Shown here in pieces: positions 61,130 through 64,000 of a stretch of 64,000 nt of DNA. This DNA is from Hydrogenovibrio sp049975065 (lineage in GTDB: Bacteria > Pseudomonadota > Gammaproteobacteria > Thiomicrospirales > Thiomicrospiraceae). The stretch lies in assembly GCA_049975065.1 (NCBI GenBank), contig JBNGDN010000002.1. One strand, 5' to 3'. A program made the translations under genes and the position numbers. Each line of letters opens with the position of its first letter. Positions within the stretch are counted from its first letter, which is position 1. The notes beneath the pieces are model-generated. The model was given only the letters and a program-made list of their open reading frames with translations, searched no databases and was not told the origin of the DNA.

Positions 61130-62197
61130 TTAAAACGATGGAATATCGTCCGAGTCGTAAGGCAGGCGTTCATCGGTATAAATGGCTTCGGAAAAGGACT
61201 CCACCCGTTCTTCGGCGATGTCGGTGCGGGCAAACTGGGCAATGTGGAAGAGGGCTTCGCCTTCATTGACCAACGGCATCACCATCTGCCCGATCACAAT
61301 GCCGCTGGCATTGGCGTAAATTTCAAATTCCGCTTCACCGAAGGGGTCGGAAATCACCCCCAGTAAGGTTTGGTCTTTTTGCACCCGGTCGCCGTCCTTG
61401 ACCAGTGCTCGGAAAATGCCGCTGTGCGGCGCACGCACCCAATAACTGGACCGCGCAATGACCGGGTTTTTAACGACGGTTTTGGGGGCGCGGCCGAGTG
61501 GAATCATGCCAAGATGCTTCATCACATTCAGGATTCCCTTAACGCCCGCGCGAATCGCCAGTTCATCAAACCGTAAGGCTTCGCCCGCTTCATACAGCAG
61601 AATGGGAATGTTTTTTTTGACGGCGGCGGCGCGCAGCGAGCCGGAGCGCAAGCTCATGTTCATCATCAAGGGTGCGCCGAACGCGGTCGCCATGGCCAGG
61701 GTTTCTTCGTCTTCGAGATTGGCGCGAATCTGCGGCAGATTGGTGCGGTTGATGGCGCCGGTGTGCAGGTCGATGCCGTGGCTGCATTGCCCCACGATTT
61801 CATTGAGAAACAGGTGTGCCATGCGTCCGGCCAGCGAGCCTTTTGACGAACCGGGAAAGCTGCGGTTGAGATCGCGGCGATCCGGCAGATAGCGGCTTTG
61901 ATTGATAAAACCGTACAGATTCACAATGGGCACGGCAATCAGAGTGCCTTTCAGGCGTTGCAGCGACTTGACTTTCATCAGTCGGCGAATGATTTCCACG
62001 CCGTTGAGTTCATCACCGTGAATGGCGGCGCTGATAAACAGTGTTGGTCCTTTGCGTTTGCCGTTAATCACTTGCACCGGCATATTCAGTTCGCCGTGGG
62101 TGTACAGCTTGCCGACTTGTAGATCGACGGTTTTGCGTTCACCCGGGTGAATCACTTCTTCGCCAATGGTGATGTCGTGATTGGCCAGCTTTTTCAT
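61130..62197 (-). CDS. Succinylglutamate desuccinylase/aspartoacylase family protein
   Basis: 355 residues from the ATG at 62197. Zinc carboxypeptidase-like ligands: SAAIHGDELNGVEIIRRL (His, Glu) and GIDLHTGA (His); the catalytic Glu is in LLYEAGEALRF. A C-terminal beta domain resembles biotinyl-lipoyl-type folds (VRAPHSGIFRALVKDGDRVQKDQTLLGVI). This subfamily is usually encoded beside rimK and the aspartic protease, as here, and probably removes glutamate or aspartate-type modifications. It lies 28 bp downstream of rimK. Confidence 0.88.
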   Translation of the reverse strand: MKKLANHDITIGEEVIHPGERKTVDLQVGKLYTHGELNMPVQVINGKRKGPTLFISAAIHGDELNGVEIIRRLMKVKSLQRLKGTLIAVPIVNLYGFINQSRYLPDRRDLNRSFPGSSKGSLAGRMAHLFLNEIVGQCSHGIDLHTGAINRTNLPQIRANLEDEETLAMATAFGAPLMMNMSLRSGSLRAAAVKKNIPILLYEAGEALRFDELAIRAGVKGILNVMKHLGMIPLGRAPKTVVKNPVIARSSYWVRAPHSGIFRALVKDGDRVQKDQTLLGVISDPFGEAEFEIYANASGIVIGQMVMPLVNEGEALFHIAQFARTDIAEERVESFSEAIYTDERLPYDSDDIPSF

Positions 62198-62225
62198 GAC
62201 GGTGGCTTCCTGATGATGAGTGGTG

Positions 62226-63131
62226 TTAGCCTTGTCCACGGGTTTTGGTGTGGTGGGGTTTGGCATTTTTTTCAATGAATTCAATGATTTGTCCGGCGAT
62301 GTTTTTGCCGGTGGCGGTTTCAATGCCTTCAATGCCGGGTGAGGAGTTGACTTCCATCACCACTGGGCCGTGATTGGAGCGCAGTAAATCGACACCGCAG
62401 ACATTCAGCCCCATGATTTTCGCGGCGCGCACGGCGGTGGCGCGCTCTTCCGGGGTGATGCGTATTAGCGTGGCGCTGCCGCCCTGATGCAGATTGGAGC
62501 GAAATTCGCCTTCTTTGGCCTGACGCTTCATGGAGGCGACCACCTTGCCACCGATGACGAAACAGCGTAAATCCGCCCCGCGGGCTTCTTTAATGAATTC
62601 CTGCACCAGAATATTGGCTTTTAGACCGTTAAACGCTTGAATGACCGATTCGGCGGCGGAATGGGTTTCCGCCAACACCACGCCAACGCCTTGGGTGCCT
62701 TCCAGTAATTTGATGACCACCGGCGCACCGCCGACGGTTTGCAGTAAATCATTGACATCGTCTGGCGAGTGAGCGAAACCGGTCACCGGCAGGCCGACCC
62801 CGCGGCGTGACAATAGTTGCAAACTGCGCAGTTTGTCACGCGATCGGGAAATGGCGACCGATTCGTTCAGCGGATAAACCCCCATCATTTCGAACTGGCG
62901 CAGCACCGCCGTACCCTAGAAGGTAATGGACGCGCCGATGCGGGGAATCACTGCATCGAACCCCTCCAGAATGTCGCCTTTGTAATGCACTTGCGGGTGA
63001 TTGGAGGAAATATTCATGTAGCAGCGCAGGGCGTCAATGACATGCACTTCGTGACCGCGCTGTTCAGCGGCCTCAATCAGGCGGCGGGTGGAATAGAGGT
63101 GCGCATTGCGCGATAAAATGGCGATTTTCAT
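62226..63131 (-). pseudogene. rimK: Ribosomal S6 modification ATP-grasp ligase with an in-frame stop
   Basis: The frame from ATG 63131 to 62226 would encode 301 residues, the normal RimK length. It reads MKIAILSRNAHLYSTRRLIEAA, then VIPRIGASITF, a TAG (62918-62916), then GTAVLRQFEMMGVYPLNES. RimK proteins have Tyr at that point (FYGTAVLRQFE), so a single substitution of TAC/TAT created the stop. Downstream ATP-grasp motifs (PVVIKLLEGTQGVGV, MEVNSSPGIEGIE) are intact. No frameshift. Either inactive, a sequencing error, or read through. RimK adds glutamates to S6. Confidence 0.88.
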
Positions 63132-63314
63132 AAAGGACAACTCTTAGTGCGGTTTGTACGAGAGATTGGATTGATCTTCATTTTACTCCGATTGCGTTTC
63201 CAGTGAGATGAAAATGCAGTGTTGGTTGGCATTGTGGTGCAAACGCTTTTGTTTAGCGTGTTTTTAGGGTATAAAGGCCTTCCGAAAACGTCTGACCTTG
63301 CTTTAGAATTGATT

Positions 63315-64000
63315 ATGTCCCATCAAACGAACGCCCCAAATGAGCTTCAGCCAGAAACCGATGCGCTGGCGGCCGATGTTCAACCAAGAACCGAAGACAA
63401 ACTGATTCAGTTGCAAACCCTATTGGCGGAAGCTGACCAGACCAGGGTTTGCAGCTTTCTGGCCGAACAAAGCGACATTGAAACCGCCCATTTGCTGGCG
63501 TCCTTCCCCAGCCATGATCGCGCACGCATTTGGGTGTGTGTGCCGGATGACCTAAAAGGGGAAGTGCTGGCGGAAGTCGGTGAAGACGTTCGAACCGCGT
63601 TAATGTTGGATATGGCCCCGGCGGAACTGTCGGATCTGACCAAGGATCTGGATGCGCAGGACATTGCCGAGATTCTGGAAACGGCGGAGCCGGAGGTGAA
63701 GGAAGCCGTTATCGAGTCGCTTGATGACAGTATGCGTGAACAGGTGCAGGTGCTGCATGCCTACGACGAGGATGCCGTGGGGCGTTACATGGATCCGAAT
63801 ACGGTGAATGTCAAATCGGATGTGACCTTGGAAACCGTGCAGCGTTACATTCGCATCAAAGGGTTGCTGGATGAGCGTTCTCAGGAGTTTATGGTCACCG
63901 ATAAAGAGAATCGGTTGGTGGGGGCGTTCAGTCTGGTGGATTTGGTGAAAAATCCTCAGGAAACCCAGGTGGCGGATGTGATGTATCAATCCGAGTCGCT
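63315..64000 (+). CDS. mgtE: Magnesium transporter MgtE, N-terminal part
   Basis: Starts at the ATG at 63315 and is still open at the window end (228 residues seen). The N domain has the superhelical repeats ETAHLLASFPSHDRARIWVCVP, DMAPAELSDLTKDLDAQDIAEILE, followed by the start of the CBS pair (VGRYMDPNTVNVKSDVTLETVQRYIR, FMVTDKENRLVGAFSLVDLVKNP). MgtE is a Mg2+ channel gated by cytosolic Mg2+ through these domains. The membrane domain lies outside the window. Confidence 0.9.
   Translation, partial: MSHQTNAPNELQPETDALAADVQPRTEDKLIQLQTLLAEADQTRVCSFLAEQSDIETAHLLASFPSHDRARIWVCVPDDLKGEVLAEVGEDVRTALMLDMAPAELSDLTKDLDAQDIAEILETAEPEVKEAVIESLDDSMREQVQVLHAYDEDAVGRYMDPNTVNVKSDVTLETVQRYIRIKGLLDERSQEFMVTDKENRLVGAFSLVDLVKNPQETQVADVMYQSES

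Overview
The window looks like a chromosomal segment of a motile, sulfur-oxidising gammaproteobacterium, most likely from the Thiomicrospira/Hydrogenovibrio/Thiomicrorhabdus group. That placement is an inference. It rests on a TsdA-like thiosulfate dehydrogenase, Kdo8N-type LPS genes (kdnA/kdnB), RpoH, LuxS and a PAS-containing chemoreceptor. No rRNA, CRISPR array, prophage or complete insertion sequence was seen. There are two 100-base N gaps (47453-47552 and 55188-55287).

Layout. 1-5 kb: the 5' end of an ammonium transporter, ridA, and a four-gene Mn/Fe/Zn ABC importer in which one permease is fused to a DtxR-type repressor. 5-15.5 kb: spoT and rpoZ, a Kdo8N-lipid A block (waaA, kdsB, kdnB, kdnA), gmk, aroK-aroB and a hexose-6-phosphate mutarotase. 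15.5-20 kb: rpoH under a CIRCE/HrcA operator, a lipoprotein gene followed by a gene encoding an MbtH-like domain, and a decayed patch with MITE-like elements, a broken flavin-oxidase-like gene and a hipA remnant. 20-25.5 kb: a diguanylate cyclase, mtnN-luxS, a Bax-like lipoprotein and tsdA.

25.6-42.7 kb is the most interesting stretch. A short LOV photoreceptor gene sits tail to tail with a MerR-type LitR/CarH-like regulator that lacks the B12-binding signature. Next to them is a fully overlapping six-gene operon (flavin amine oxidase, DUF1365, cyclopropane-fatty-acid-synthase-like, DUF3833, chalcone-isomerase-like, photolyase) and a divergent operon (SDR, SnoaL-like, MFS). About 8 kb further on is a third operon with TIGR03643, an antenna-less cryptochrome-like FAD protein and a separate photolyase-like alpha/beta protein. 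All three control regions carry TnTAYA half-sites at 11-bp periodicity, the arrangement known for CarH operators, so this looks like one light-responsive regulon. A BrnT-BrnA toxin-antitoxin pair, three tRNA genes and a DnaQ/GIY-YIG nuclease lie between its parts.

42.8-64 kb: a PAS/cache chemoreceptor, a periplasmic peroxiredoxin and hydrolase, a Tat-exported phosphoesterase (gapped), a substrate-binding protein/EAL/lipoprotein operon, a kinase-like protein, an Rpn-like nuclease (gapped in its QEGK repeat), a TPP-riboswitch-controlled thiamine uptake operon, and a RimK/RimB/aspartoacylase set in which rimK carries an in-frame stop. The right edge cuts an mgtE gene.

Across the whole window the 10-bp palindrome CCAGGCCTGG occurs 27 times by eye, against about 0.06 expected by chance. 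It is a highly iterated palindrome that could be a DNA-uptake, methylation or chromosome-organisation signal.
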